DNA of 45,523 bases, taken from positions 1 through 45,523 of the forward strand of contig PBTV01000049.1 in the NCBI GenBank assembly GCA_002729215.1, in the 5' to 3' direction. The translations under genes and the position numbers were made by a program. This stretch comes from Rubrivirga sp. (lineage in GTDB: Bacteria > Actinomycetota > Actinomycetes > S36-B12). The notes under the pieces are model-generated. The model searched no databases and was not told the origin of the DNA. It worked only from the letters and a program-made list of their open reading frames with translations. How positions within the stretch are numbered: position 1 is the first letter of the stretch; each line of letters begins with the position of its first letter. Of the stretch, positions 31,457 through 39,478 are shown one piece after another.

Positions 31457-31900
31457 CTACTTCCAATCTATCCGCACCCAGCGGGATTCCGCCTGTACTC
31501 GCACCTTGCCTTCTATGCGAAGGGTTGCCTGCACGGCCATCACGTCGGCTTCTGCATCGATGATCCGGGCCCGTAACTCGCTCGGTGTGTCCATAGACGT
31601 GGGCAATCGGTAACGAATCTCCAGCCCAGTCGTCACCCACGGCTGAAATTCGGTACCCGAGGCAGACCGTCGAGCAGATTCGACGAAGACGGCAGCACCC
31701 GAGTGGCAGTCCAAGAGCGTCGCGATCACACCGCCACTGAGGGTTCCCATTCCGTTGCTGTGATGTTCTTCAGGGTGGAAGGTGCACACCACCTCGTCAC
31801 CTTCTTCGAAACTCTGTAGCTGCAAACCTTTGCTATTCGCCGGACCGCATCCGTAGCAGGTGGAAAAGGGGTAGAGGCGCTGTTGAATGCTCGTCGCCAT
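31457..31900 (-). CDS. PaaI-like hotdog-fold thioesterase
   Basis: 147-residue acyl-CoA thioesterase-type protein. It has an N-terminal cysteine pair in TCYGCGPANSKGLQLQ and the hotdog helix NGMGTLSGGVIATLLDCHSG, where the usual HGG reads SGG. The CYGCG start is typical of one actinobacterial subgroup. ATG 31900 is preferred to GTG 31906 because a TAGTGT box ends 7 nt upstream. Confidence 0.83.
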   Translation of the reverse strand: MATSIQQRLYPFSTCYGCGPANSKGLQLQSFEEGDEVVCTFHPEEHHSNGMGTLSGGVIATLLDCHSGAAVFVESARRSASGTEFQPWVTTGLEIRYRLPTSMDTPSELRARIIDAEADVMAVQATLRIEGKVRVQAESRWVRIDWK

Positions 31901-31907
31901 ATTCACA

Positions 31908-31913
31908 ACACTA
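31908..31913 (-). promoter_or_regulatory. -10 box of the thioesterase gene (leaderless)
   Basis: TAGTGT read leftward, ending 7 nt before ATG 31900. Confidence 0.45.
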
Positions 31914-31921
31914 GTTCTGGA

Positions 31922-33076
31922 TCACCGAGTCAGGACATCCCATTCGATGAGGAGACGGTCCTTCTTGTCATAGAGGGCGACCACCTGATCCTGGTCGGCC
32001 CGAGTTGTGAACGAGAGGCGACCGTTCTTTCGCGTCCGTACTCTTTTCTCGCTGATGACGGTCCATTCGTCGGCAGCGTCGTCCCAGGCATACACGCCGA
32101 CCCACACGGGACTGTTTCTTCCCAGGCGAGTCTTCACTGCAGCCCTCATCTGTCCTGTTGTACCGATCTCGGCTGCGATGACTTTCGTTCCACGTTTGGT
32201 GTTGGGCTGACTCAGCACCAGAGTGCTGATCGATTGTTGGTCAGGCTCCAAACCCGCATTGGACAGTGCCTCGTTCGCCATTGCCGCGAAGTCGGAAGCC
32301 ACAGTCCCCGCTGCATCTGCCTCCGCACCATCCGATTCGCACGGTGGTCCACTACCACCCGAAAGCGGACCGATCAGGAGCAGTTCCCCTGCGACCTCAT
32401 GCATGTAGGGGCCGCCGCTATCGCCAGCGCAGGTTGATCTGACCCCGTCTCCGAGGACCGTGAAGGTCTTGTTCTCGTCATACATGTCCGTCAGTGGTTC
32501 GGACAACGACAGCGGAACCGGGCTGCTCGCTTGACTTGGATCATCGCGCGGCACGGTCAATCCGTAGCCGACGTACGTGATCGGTGCTCCCGCCTTCGCT
32601 AGCGTTGATACTTCCTGGGGCTTGGCGAGGCGAGTAATCGGCGTAGCCCCAAGAGGCCTGTCCAGTGTCATGAAGGCGATATCAACAGTGCTGCCGTCGG
32701 CCGGGATCCACTCAGCGGAAATGAACGTCACCTGGACATCTGCCGGAGCCACCGCTTCGACATTTGCCCCCGCCGGCCACACCGTGATTGCGGACGGTGA
32801 GACGATCGGGTCACCCGCTTCCTCCATCACGCAATGCGCGGCCGTGACAATAATCTGTGGTTTCCACAGGGCGCCGGTGCACGATGAGCCGTCAGCTCCG
32901 AATGATGTTTCGAAATAGACAGCGGCACCACTCCATGGATGGTCCGGTTGACCACCGACGACGGTCGGAGCCGATGTGAGGGTGGTGGAGGCCGCTGGCG
33001 GTCCGGTGAGGAACGCGACCCCGAGGGTTCCTGTCGCGATTAGCGCGGTGAGTCGACGCACGATGAGTTGTGCCAT
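31922..33076 (-). CDS. secreted trypsin-like serine protease
   Basis: 384-residue exported S1-family protease. Signal peptide about 1-30 (LTGPPAAS). The triad is H81 (VTAAHC), D132 (VDIAFMTLDR) and S220 (CAGDSGGP), so it should be active. After the protease domain (to about 265) a 120-residue basic C-terminal domain follows with beta-strand character (KTRLGRNSPVWVGVYAWDD). ATG 33076 is chosen: GAAGGAG lies directly upstream; the start at 33100 would precede it. Confidence 0.88.
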   Translation of the reverse strand: MAQLIVRRLTALIATGTLGVAFLTGPPAASTTLTSAPTVVGGQPDHPWSGAAVYFETSFGADGSSCTGALWKPQIIVTAAHCVMEEAGDPIVSPSAITVWPAGANVEAVAPADVQVTFISAEWIPADGSTVDIAFMTLDRPLGATPITRLAKPQEVSTLAKAGAPITYVGYGLTVPRDDPSQASSPVPLSLSEPLTDMYDENKTFTVLGDGVRSTCAGDSGGPYMHEVAGELLLIGPLSGGSGPPCESDGAEADAAGTVASDFAAMANEALSNAGLEPDQQSISTLVLSQPNTKRGTKVIAAEIGTTGQMRAAVKTRLGRNSPVWVGVYAWDDAADEWTVISEKRVRTRKNGRLSFTTRADQDQVVALYDKKDRLLIEWDVLTR

Positions 33077-33193
33077 TGAGTCTCCTTCACCGGACAGCAC
33101 TTCTTCCTTCCCTAGTATGCACGGGTGGTTTACCTACGAACATATCCCGGCGCCTGCCACCACCTCTCTCATCATTACTAGTCTCTTCATTCA

Positions 33194-34717
33194 ATGATTC
33201 AGAAACGCTTGTTCACGAGGAACACTCTCGAAACTGTGTCCTACGTCGTGCTTCTCCTTGCCGTTACGTTGTGGGGTGTCATTCTTTGTGCGAAACAGTT
33301 GACTTACGGGCTGGAGTTTGACGAGTCCTACCTGTTGGGGGTCGCAAGCAACTTAGCGTCGGGCGTTGGCTACGTGGATGACGGAGTCACTTTCCTCTCG
33401 ACCAGTGAACCCTTCTCGCCAGTGATTTCAACCGGTCCGGCCGTACTTATTCCCGTGTCATTGACGTGGTGGATCTTCGACGGGGACCTGATCCCTGTTC
33501 GGATCACCATGCTGATCTTCTTCGGCATTCTGGTGTACTCGATATGGCGGCTGTTCGGCAAGCTCGGGGGTCGATGGGCGAGTCTTGCGGCGGTGGGCGG
33601 GTTAGCTCTCGTTCCTACTGTTGCTCCGGACCTTCAGAACACCTCTCTGATGCCTGGTCGTGTTGTTGGTGAGTTACCGGCCCTTGCCCTACTGCTGCTG
33701 GCCGGGCTCTTGTTATCAAAGCATCAGTACTTCTGGTCAGGGCTATGCCTGGGACTCATGCTGCTCTCGAAACTGACCTTCGGAATCCCGGCTGTCGTCC
33801 TTATTGCCGCATTCTTCGTGTTCGAGGTGCTCAATCGCCACATCGGCCCGTGGCGTTATCTTCTCCGGATTCTCTGTGGTGTAGCCGTTCCACTAGTGAC
33901 ATTTGAGTTGATCAAAGCTGTCGCTTTGGGTCAAAGCGGGTACATACGCCATGTCACTGCGGTTCGTGAATTCTTGGATGGCCAAGACGCGTCATGGCGT
34001 CAGTTGTACACATTCATTGATGAACACTTTGAGGGCACCCTCCAACTTCTTTCACTTTCCCTCGTGACGGTGGTCGTGATCATGATCGCCTTGTCATGGC
34101 GTCGGACGCGACTAAGTATGGGATCTTCTCAAAATGAGCGAGACGCTCGCGATCACGCGACCGGTTGGGTAATCGCTGCCGTGAGTTTGGGTCTAGCGAT
34201 GATGTTCCTGTGGTGGTTCTTTCGTTCTCAGCAGTACAGTGCCCGCCCGGCGCTCCCCACTGTGTTGTGGCTCGCGATCGCATCTTGTGGAGTTGCATTT
34301 TCGATAGGTACACAGGATCGATCCCGGTCAGATCGTTTTTCTGTTGCATTGACTTTCACCCTTTACGCAGTCCTGTTGGTATCGATTGTTGGGCGCACCA
34401 TCCAAATCGGGATAGATGAATCCGGTTCCCGAATGCTTGCTGAGCAGCGTGCGGCAGCGTCATGGCTGCAAGAGAATCGGCAAGGGGTTCCGACTGACGG
34501 TTACTGGACAAATCCGGAGCTCCTCATCCTCAGCGGTCTACCTCCTGACAAGGCACCACTGCAAGACGTCGCGGCCTATTCCGCAATTCGCGCGCTCAAC
34601 AAGAAGGGAGTGGCGGATGCGCAGATTTACAACGAACTATGTCTCAACATGATTCTGATATCCGAGAGCGTCACGTTGTGCAAAGCGTTTCCTTCGTGGG
34701 GCCCGATTGACGAGTGA
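33194..34717 (+). CDS. polytopic membrane protein, GT-C glycosyltransferase-like
   Basis: 507-residue inner-membrane protein with about 11-12 hydrophobic segments. The first extracytoplasmic loop has YGLEFDESYLLGVASNLA, resembling the acidic motif of GT-C enzymes that use polyprenyl-phosphate sugars (ArnT, PMT, GT39/GT83). The hydrophilic C-terminal 90 residues would be outside. Likely adds a sugar to an envelope component; donor and acceptor unknown. Codon and base use are more A/T-rich than flanking genes. A TAGTCT box ends 9 nt before the ATG. Confidence 0.65.
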   Translation: MIQKRLFTRNTLETVSYVVLLLAVTLWGVILCAKQLTYGLEFDESYLLGVASNLASGVGYVDDGVTFLSTSEPFSPVISTGPAVLIPVSLTWWIFDGDLIPVRITMLIFFGILVYSIWRLFGKLGGRWASLAAVGGLALVPTVAPDLQNTSLMPGRVVGELPALALLLLAGLLLSKHQYFWSGLCLGLMLLSKLTFGIPAVVLIAAFFVFEVLNRHIGPWRYLLRILCGVAVPLVTFELIKAVALGQSGYIRHVTAVREFLDGQDASWRQLYTFIDEHFEGTLQLLSLSLVTVVVIMIALSWRRTRLSMGSSQNERDARDHATGWVIAAVSLGLAMMFLWWFFRSQQYSARPALPTVLWLAIASCGVAFSIGTQDRSRSDRFSVALTFTLYAVLLVSIVGRTIQIGIDESGSRMLAEQRAAASWLQENRQGVPTDGYWTNPELLILSGLPPDKAPLQDVAAYSAIRALNKKGVADAQIYNELCLNMILISESVTLCKAFPSWGPIDE

Positions 34718-34906
34718 GCGATCTATGGCAACGGACTGCGCGTTCACCTATCCATTATGCCCAGGATGGACAAGCAACCCGAGAAGAACACCCCCTGAGT
34801 GATCATCTCAATGGAGCACAGGTAACCCCGCTCCTACGACAAGACTTGTTCGCACCTGACCCCGAGAGCCGAAGCTCCGTGCGCATCTAGGCAGCACCAC
34901 CGAATG

Positions 34907-35359
34907 TCAGCCGTGCTTTCCGATCGTCCAATCCGAAGGGCCCAGCAAGCGGGTTCCGACCTCAATTGCTTCATCTTCCTGTGGCGTTGCCATTGAGTCG
35001 TTCCAGCGATTGAAGATTCCGAACATGCAGACGACTCCGAGAATCTCAACTATTTCCTCTTCGCTCCAGTACTCAGAAAGGCGGGAGAAAAGTTCATCCG
35101 TGACCCCATTCGGCACCGAAGCTGCCGCCATGGCGAACTCGATGGCCACGCGTTCAGACTCATCAAAGAGGTTGCTCGTTGTGTATTCGTGCATGGCCGC
35201 GATCTTTTCGTCGTCTACTCCGTGACGCCCCGCACTGACCGCTGTGTGCGCCCGACAGTATTGGCAGCCAGCAGCCGCGCTGGCCGCGTTGGCGATCAGA
35301 CGCTTGAGCCCAAGATCAAGTCGACCATCGGGCCCGAAGACTGCTTTGTTGAATTGCAC
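34907..35359 (-). pseudogene. carboxymuconolactone decarboxylase/AhpD-family gene lacking its 5' end
   Basis: Encodes 150 residues of an AhpD-like alkylhydroperoxidase fold. The redox CxxC and histidine are present in AGCQYCRAHT, followed by the expected helices (SERVAIEFAMAAA, SEEEIVEILGVV, NDSMATP). It begins abruptly at QFNKAVFGPDGRLDLG; complete relatives have 35-40 more residues. The only start is a GTG at 35359 with no ribosome-binding site, inside the 3' end of an unrelated lipoprotein-like frame. Most likely the 5' end was lost by deletion and joined to that gene; a shortened but working protein is possible. Confidence 0.6.
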
Positions 35360-35576
35360 AGTTGCATTCGCGATCGACGGTTGGGCTCGACGACTCAGCC
35401 TCTTCGGGCAGGTTCACTGCGGGGGGTGTCTCAGTCGGGGTGGCAGATGCTTTGGTCCCAGGGCTGTCCAAGACGGCGTTATTGCCACCCGAACCACCTG
35501 CACCGGAACAACCGAACAGTGTTACGGACAAGGCTCCAGCAAATGCCACAACGGCAAGGCTTGCTTTTCGCTCCAA
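35316..35576 (-). CDS. lipoprotein-like N-terminus, possibly truncated
   Basis: 86-residue frame starting at TTG 35576 with a good lipoprotein signal (SLAVVAFAGALSVTLFGC, lipobox LFGC), a Gly/Ser/Pro/Thr-rich linker, then a non-descript tail (DRECNCAIQQSSLRARWST) that overlaps the AhpD frame by 44 bp. The tail looks like out-of-frame AhpD sequence, so the original lipoprotein probably continued further and has been cut at about 35370-35400. Confidence 0.45.
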   Translation of the reverse strand: MERKASLAVVAFAGALSVTLFGCSGAGGSGGNNAVLDSPGTKASATPTETPPAVNLPEEAESSSPTVDRECNCAIQQSSLRARWST

Positions 35577-35622
35577 TAGATTGAATATCCGATCAGCGTA
35601 TCGCGCCCCGTTGCCTAGATAT

Positions 35623-35660
35623 TCGAGGTCATCAAGTCACCGATTAGGCAGAAACCTCGA
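35623..35660. repeat. 7-bp inverted repeat upstream of the DEAD-box helicase
   Basis: TCGAGGT (35623-35629) and its complement ACCTCGA (35654-35660), 24 bp apart, just upstream of a candidate -10 box TATGCT (35669-35674). Possible operator. Confidence 0.3.
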
Positions 35661-35675
35661 GCTGGCCCTATGCTG

Positions 35676-35695
35676 ACGCTGTCGCGCAACAGCGT
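35676..35695 (+). promoter_or_regulatory. hairpin in the helicase leader
   Basis: ACGCTGT, 6-nt loop CGCGCA, ACAGCGT. It would form near the 5' end of a roughly 110-nt leader if TATGCT at 35669 is the -10 box. Leaders of cold-induced RNA-helicase genes are often structured; function here is unproven. Confidence 0.3.
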
Positions 35696-35790
35696 TGGCT
35701 TCTTGGGTCAGAATTCGACCCCTTCCCTGCGAGTCTTTTTCTTCCAATCGGAAATTGCGGTTGGCGCCACGGACTCTCTCGGTCTCGTGA

Positions 35791-37131
35791 ATGAAAAGAG
35801 AACTCGTGTCTTTCGACGACTTGGGCATCAACCCTGCCCTCAGCAAGGTCCTAGCAGCCCAGGGAATCACATCGCCCTTCCCAATCCAAACAGCCACATT
35901 GCCCGACGCCATTTCAGGACGCGATGTGCTAGGTCGTGGCCAGACGGGCTCCGGCAAGACCCTGGCCTTCGGGCTCGCGATGCTGACCCGGCTCGCCGGG
36001 CGTCGCGCTAAGCCCCATCAGCCGCTCGGCCTGGTCCTAGCACCAACCCGAGAGCTGGCCATGCAGATCCAAGACTCGCTCTCACCGCTGATGGCTGCGG
36101 TCAACTTGAAATCACGCCTTATCGCCGGAGGCATGCCCTACGGACAGCAAATTCAAGCGCTGCGGTCCGGCGTCCCGATCCTCATCGCAACACCCGGTCG
36201 ATTGATCGACCTCATGGAACGAGGCGACGTTCGCCTTGGATCTACAGAAATAGTGGTGTTGGACGAGGCAGACCAGATGGCAGACATGGGGTTTCTTCCC
36301 GCGATGAAGCAAATTCTCGATACGTGTAAGTCAGGTGGGCAGCGCTTACTCTTCAGCGCGACCCTCGATAAGGGCGTTGGCCGCCTGGTCAATGCGTACT
36401 TGCGCGAACCCGTCGATCATTCCGTTGACACTGGTCAAGCAACGGTCAGCACGATGGACCATCACGTATTAGTGGTCCATCCAGAGGATCGTGACGCTGT
36501 GATCGCTCAAATTTCCGCTCGCCAAGGCCGCACCCTTATTTTCGCTCGCACCAAACACGGAGCTGACAAGCTCGCCAAGAAAATCGCTGCCCAGGGTGTT
36601 CCCGTGGGAGCTCTCCACGGTGGAAAGACCCAGGCCACTCGGACACGCACGCTCAAGGATTTCAAGACCGGAACCATTCGAACACTGGTTGCAACAAATG
36701 TTGCCGCTCGGGGCATTCACGTCGATGACATAAGCCTGGTAGTTCATTTTGATGCTCCGACAGATCCCAAGGATTATCTCCATCGTGCAGGCCGGACGGC
36801 CCGGGCTGGAGAATCTGGGACCGTTGTCACGATGACTGCGCCTCGACAACAGCGCACGGTTCAGCACATGACCGATCGTTGCGGTGTGAAACCAGTCGTG
36901 ACGCGCGTGCGCCCGTCAAGCTCAGAACTTGTCACCATCACAGGATCCCGGGAGCCAAGTGGACGACCCTGGGTCGCCACATCCCCAGACGTCAAAAAAC
37001 GTAACCCGAGCAGGAAAACTCGGGATGGCCAACGGCCACGAAGTAGTCAGGGTTCAGCTCGAGGTCGAAGAGCGGCGACACCTACGTCAAGCAAGCGCAA
37101 TAAGCACGTGAAAGCGGCTACTTCTTCCTAG
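35791..37131 (+). CDS. DEAD-box ATP-dependent RNA helicase
   Basis: 446-residue RNA helicase. Motifs in order: Q motif near FPIQ (30-33), Walker A GQTGSGKT (50-57), APTRELA, TPGR, DEAD at 158-161, SAT, then the second RecA domain with VATNVAARGIHVDD and HRAGRTARAG. The last 75 residues are a basic Arg/Ser/Lys-rich tail for RNA binding, as in CsdA/RhlE-like enzymes. Probably serves ribosome assembly or RNA turnover, often cold-induced. ATG 35791 has no clear ribosome-binding site. Confidence 0.93.
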   Translation: MKRELVSFDDLGINPALSKVLAAQGITSPFPIQTATLPDAISGRDVLGRGQTGSGKTLAFGLAMLTRLAGRRAKPHQPLGLVLAPTRELAMQIQDSLSPLMAAVNLKSRLIAGGMPYGQQIQALRSGVPILIATPGRLIDLMERGDVRLGSTEIVVLDEADQMADMGFLPAMKQILDTCKSGGQRLLFSATLDKGVGRLVNAYLREPVDHSVDTGQATVSTMDHHVLVVHPEDRDAVIAQISARQGRTLIFARTKHGADKLAKKIAAQGVPVGALHGGKTQATRTRTLKDFKTGTIRTLVATNVAARGIHVDDISLVVHFDAPTDPKDYLHRAGRTARAGESGTVVTMTAPRQQRTVQHMTDRCGVKPVVTRVRPSSSELVTITGSREPSGRPWVATSPDVKKRNPSRKTRDGQRPRSSQGSARGRRAATPTSSKRNKHVKAATSS

Positions 37132-37193
37132 GGTGCGCTATCGGATCAGTGACATAAATACCCTCCCTCATCCCTTTCACGAGTCTTGAACGC

Positions 37194-37550
37194 ATGAAAA
37201 CGAGCATGCCGACATCCATCCGGGCAATCGAAATACTTGGCATAGGCGGAGTCGCTTTTTGGATAGTCACCATCATCCGCGGCTTGCTTGAGGGTGCCGG
37301 CAACCACTTCACGACTCTGGTTGTCGGACTGATGCTCGGCGGAGCTCATGCGGTGGTTGCGCTAGGAGCTCGACATCAATCCGTCGCCTACGTCTACGCA
37401 ATTGGCTTCATCTTTGTCGGTGATTTAGTTCTCGCCATATTCGTGGACGTCAGAGCCCTGACTTTGGTGGCCTTCACCATCGTGCTTGCAACACTGGCAG
37501 CCTCGAATTCCGCCCGCAGGTGGCTGCGCGGCCCCTCGCACTCGACCTGA
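37194..37550 (+). CDS. small polytopic membrane protein
   Basis: 118-residue protein with four hydrophobic segments (EILGIGGVAFWIVTIIRG, TTLVVGLMLGGAHAVVALG, VAYVYAIGFIFVGDLVLAIF, LTLVAFTIVLATLAAS). No family recognised. It lies 62 bp after the helicase on the same strand. The next 229 bp to 37780 contain no convincing gene. Confidence 0.55.
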   Translation: MKTSMPTSIRAIEILGIGGVAFWIVTIIRGLLEGAGNHFTTLVVGLMLGGAHAVVALGARHQSVAYVYAIGFIFVGDLVLAIFVDVRALTLVAFTIVLATLAASNSARRWLRGPSHST

Positions 37551-37779
37551 CAACGATAATTCTGGCCGGCGAGAGGCCGACACGTTTCACCGCTACCAAC
37601 TCAGGTGGATGCGCATCCGTTCCCCAAACGTGGGTCCACTGATCTTGAGCACTGCCCTGGGTGTCCAGGGAGCCGGGCTTGCACGGCGGGTCAGTCAGGA
37701 GCGCCCGGGCCATCCACCAAGAGGTTTTGAATTGCCCAAGAGATACTTGCAGTACGAACACCAGGGCAGCGCTGGCCGC

Positions 37780-38493
37780 TCATCGCCCGGCCACTTGGGC
37801 TACGTAGATCGTGTTGGTCGAGCTACCACCCTGTAACGGATTTGGGAAAGCAACAACGTCTGCACTCACTTTCGGGAAATGGTTCTGCAGCACCTGCACA
37901 TAATCTTCGTCAGGTTGGTCATTCGACCACAGAGCAAAAACGCCTTCGGGAGCCAGCAAGGCAGCCAGCGCCGAACTGCCCTCTTCTGTGTAGAGCCACT
38001 CATTTCCGGGAGCAAGGGTGTGACGGGGCGAGTGGTCGATATCGACGATAACCACGTCCCACGAGGCAGCGGTGCACGGATCGGCACCCCGTTGCGTCAA
38101 GTAGAAAAAATCACCCTGTAGCACAGTGGTCCGTTGATCAGTGCTCACCTCGTGTCCGAGAGGCACCAAACCTTGCCGGTGCCAGGAGATAACCGGCCCG
38201 ATGGCTTCCACCACTGTCATTTGGGTCACTCGCCCATCCAAGAGGACTTCTCGAGCGGTGTATCCCAAGCCGAGTCCACCGACCAACACCCGGAGTCCAG
38301 CACCAGACACAAGACTCAGTGCTAGCGAGGCGAGCTTCTGCTCGGCAACAGTAAATGAGCTCGACATCAGGTACTCATCGTTGAGAAGCACCTCGAATAC
38401 CTCGTGATTCAAAATTGGGTCATGGCGACGTCGCAATGAGATCTCACCCCAGGGCGTGGTCTGCCAATCGACTTCTGTTATCCGAGTCGCCAT
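37780..38493 (-). CDS. spermidine-synthase-like SAM-binding protein
   Basis: 237-residue protein with the Rossmann fold of spermidine synthases and methyltransferases: RVLVGGLGLGYTAREVL (glycine motif I), TVVEAIGPVISWH (acidic end of strand 2), WDVVIVDIDHSP. The full set of putrescine-binding acidic residues is not evident, so the activity is unassigned. ATG 38493 has a TAGCGT box 6 nt upstream and no ribosome-binding site. Confidence 0.8.
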   Translation of the reverse strand: MATRITEVDWQTTPWGEISLRRRHDPILNHEVFEVLLNDEYLMSSSFTVAEQKLASLALSLVSGAGLRVLVGGLGLGYTAREVLLDGRVTQMTVVEAIGPVISWHRQGLVPLGHEVSTDQRTTVLQGDFFYLTQRGADPCTAASWDVVIVDIDHSPRHTLAPGNEWLYTEEGSSALAALLAPEGVFALWSNDQPDEDYVQVLQNHFPKVSADVVAFPNPLQGGSSTNTIYVAQVAGR

Positions 38494-38499
38494 GGAGGC

Positions 38500-38505
38500 A
38501 CGCTA
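38500..38505 (-). promoter_or_regulatory. -10 box of the spermidine-synthase-like gene (leaderless)
   Basis: TAGCGT read leftward, ending 6 nt before ATG 38493. Confidence 0.5.
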
Positions 38506-38653
38506 ACTCAGACTCTTCCCCTCCAGAATTGCGCGGGGGCCGCGACGCCGGTGAGTAGGGGCGTCCGTTCTCAGGTCACACCATCAGCCGACGGGCTGGT
38601 CTGAGTGGTTGTGTCGTTGCGCAGGGGGGAAATACAGAGGGTGGCGGGGTGTT

Positions 38654-38674
38654 GGCCTGTGAGTGATCACGGCC
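38654..38674 (-). terminator. hairpin after the GYD gene
   Basis: GGCC-T-GTGA / GTGA loop / TCAC-GGCC, an 8-bp stem with one bulge, 14 nt past the GYD stop on the leftward transcript. No U-tract. Plausible actinobacterial-type terminator. Confidence 0.45.
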
Positions 38675-38688
38675 TCCGCGCTCGTCCC

Positions 38689-39021
38689 TTAATTCTGACC
38701 GGGTGGAGTCCAGTGCACTAATTCGAAGTGCTCACGCGCTTGATCCATCTCTTCAATTGTCAGGAGTCGAATGACATTCGCGATGACCGTGCCAGCTGCA
38801 ACGGGAATAAGAGTCAAAGCCAGGGCTTTTGATTCATCTTCATATTCAGCCAGCACTGTGAAGTCGTACTCACCCATACAGAAGCTGTAGTCAATAAGGC
38901 GTCCGCCCATAGATGTGATCGCATCGGTCATGACTTCACGTCGGGATTCGAACCCGTCAGCCAACGCGCCAGCCATACCCGACTGCGTGTATTTTCCCAA
39001 GATTAAGAATTTCCTAGCCAT
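38689..39021 (-). CDS. GYD-domain protein
   Basis: 110-residue ferredoxin-like-fold protein of the GYD family (FLILGKYTQSGMAGAL, GGRLIDYSFCMGEYDFTVLAEY, where the GEYD motif matches the family's name). Function unknown; often a stress or metabolite-binding protein. ATG 39021 follows GGGGAG, deciding against the start at 39045. It is the last ordinary gene before the tRNA-derived repeat. Confidence 0.83.
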   Translation of the reverse strand: MARKFLILGKYTQSGMAGALADGFESRREVMTDAITSMGGRLIDYSFCMGEYDFTVLAEYEDESKALALTLIPVAAGTVIANVIRLLTIEEMDQAREHFELVHWTPPGQN

Positions 39022-39151
39022 CTGCACTCCCCAGTAGTGACTCAACTAGGGAAAGGCTAACTCAGGTGTCGCCTGAAGAAGTGAAGAACAGCTAACACTC
39101 TTGGACCACCGTGCGGATTTGCATCCTGGCCCGAAGACCCCCAATTCTTGA

Positions 39152-39224
39152 AGCCGCCTCGGGGATTTGAACCCCGGACCTACACATGACGAGTGCGTTG
39201 CTCAACCCCCTGAGGAAGAAGAAG
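39152..39224 (-). pseudogene. degenerate tRNA-Thr(CGT) sequence, possible attachment site
   Basis: Read leftward: a D-arm-like CTCAGGGGGTTGAG, an anticodon stem-loop ACGCA-CTCGTCA-TGTGT (CGT anticodon, but loop position 37 is C), an intact T-arm CGGGGTTCAAATCCCCG and the 3' acceptor strand AGGCGGC. The 5' acceptor strand GCCGCCT is missing, so this is not a working tRNA. 46 of 48 bases from 39152 match the copy at 44881. Confidence 0.65.
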
Positions 39225-39369
39225 ACACCTAGAAGCCGTCCTATCTGGTCACCTCACGTTGCACCATATTGCACAGTACTGGACAGAAAATGTTCGCAAA
39301 TTGTTCGCACTTGACCCGGGCTTACTAGTTGCCCGCCCCACCCCAATCTATGTGTAGGCGCGGCCAGCG

Positions 39370-39413
39370 TGTGGGTGATATTCGACTCCTGATCTGCCCA
39401 CAAGATGCTCCCT
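39370..39413 (+). repeat. 44-bp dispersed repeat, copy 1
   Basis: Starts TGTGGGTGATATTCGACT and ends near GATGCTCCCT; about 35 of 44 positions match copy 2 at 42872-42916. This copy has a perfect 6-bp inverted repeat TGTGGG/CCCACA. It lies upstream of the hydrolase-ABC gene, and copy 2 downstream of its permease. Confidence 0.5.
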
Positions 39414-39466
39414 TTGCGGCTTGTGGCTGCTCTGGCCGACTGGCTCTTGATGGGCCTCGGCGAACG

Positions 39467-39472
39467 TATGCT
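39467..39472 (+). promoter_or_regulatory. -10 box of the hydrolase-ABC fusion gene (leaderless)
   Basis: TATGCT ending 6 nt before GTG 39479. Fixes the start at the beginning of a good signal peptide. Confidence 0.5.
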
Positions 39473-39478
39473 GAGTGG

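Larger units (their letters stand above)
39022..39478. other. 457-bp non-coding stretch with tRNA remnant and repeats
   Basis: Holds, in order: about 130 bp with no recognisable feature; a degenerate tRNA-Thr-like sequence (39152-39224); a region at 39254-39318 that stays open in two leftward frames and includes TTGTTCGCACTTGACCCG, close to a copy at 34847-34864; a 44-bp element (39370-39413) repeated at 42872; and the -10 box of the next gene. Confidence 0.6.

Noticed and set aside
38943-38955. GGGATTCGAACCC, a textbook tRNA T-arm on the minus strand
   Set aside because: It lies inside the GYD coding sequence, where it encodes GFESR. No anticodon arm or acceptor stem surrounds it.
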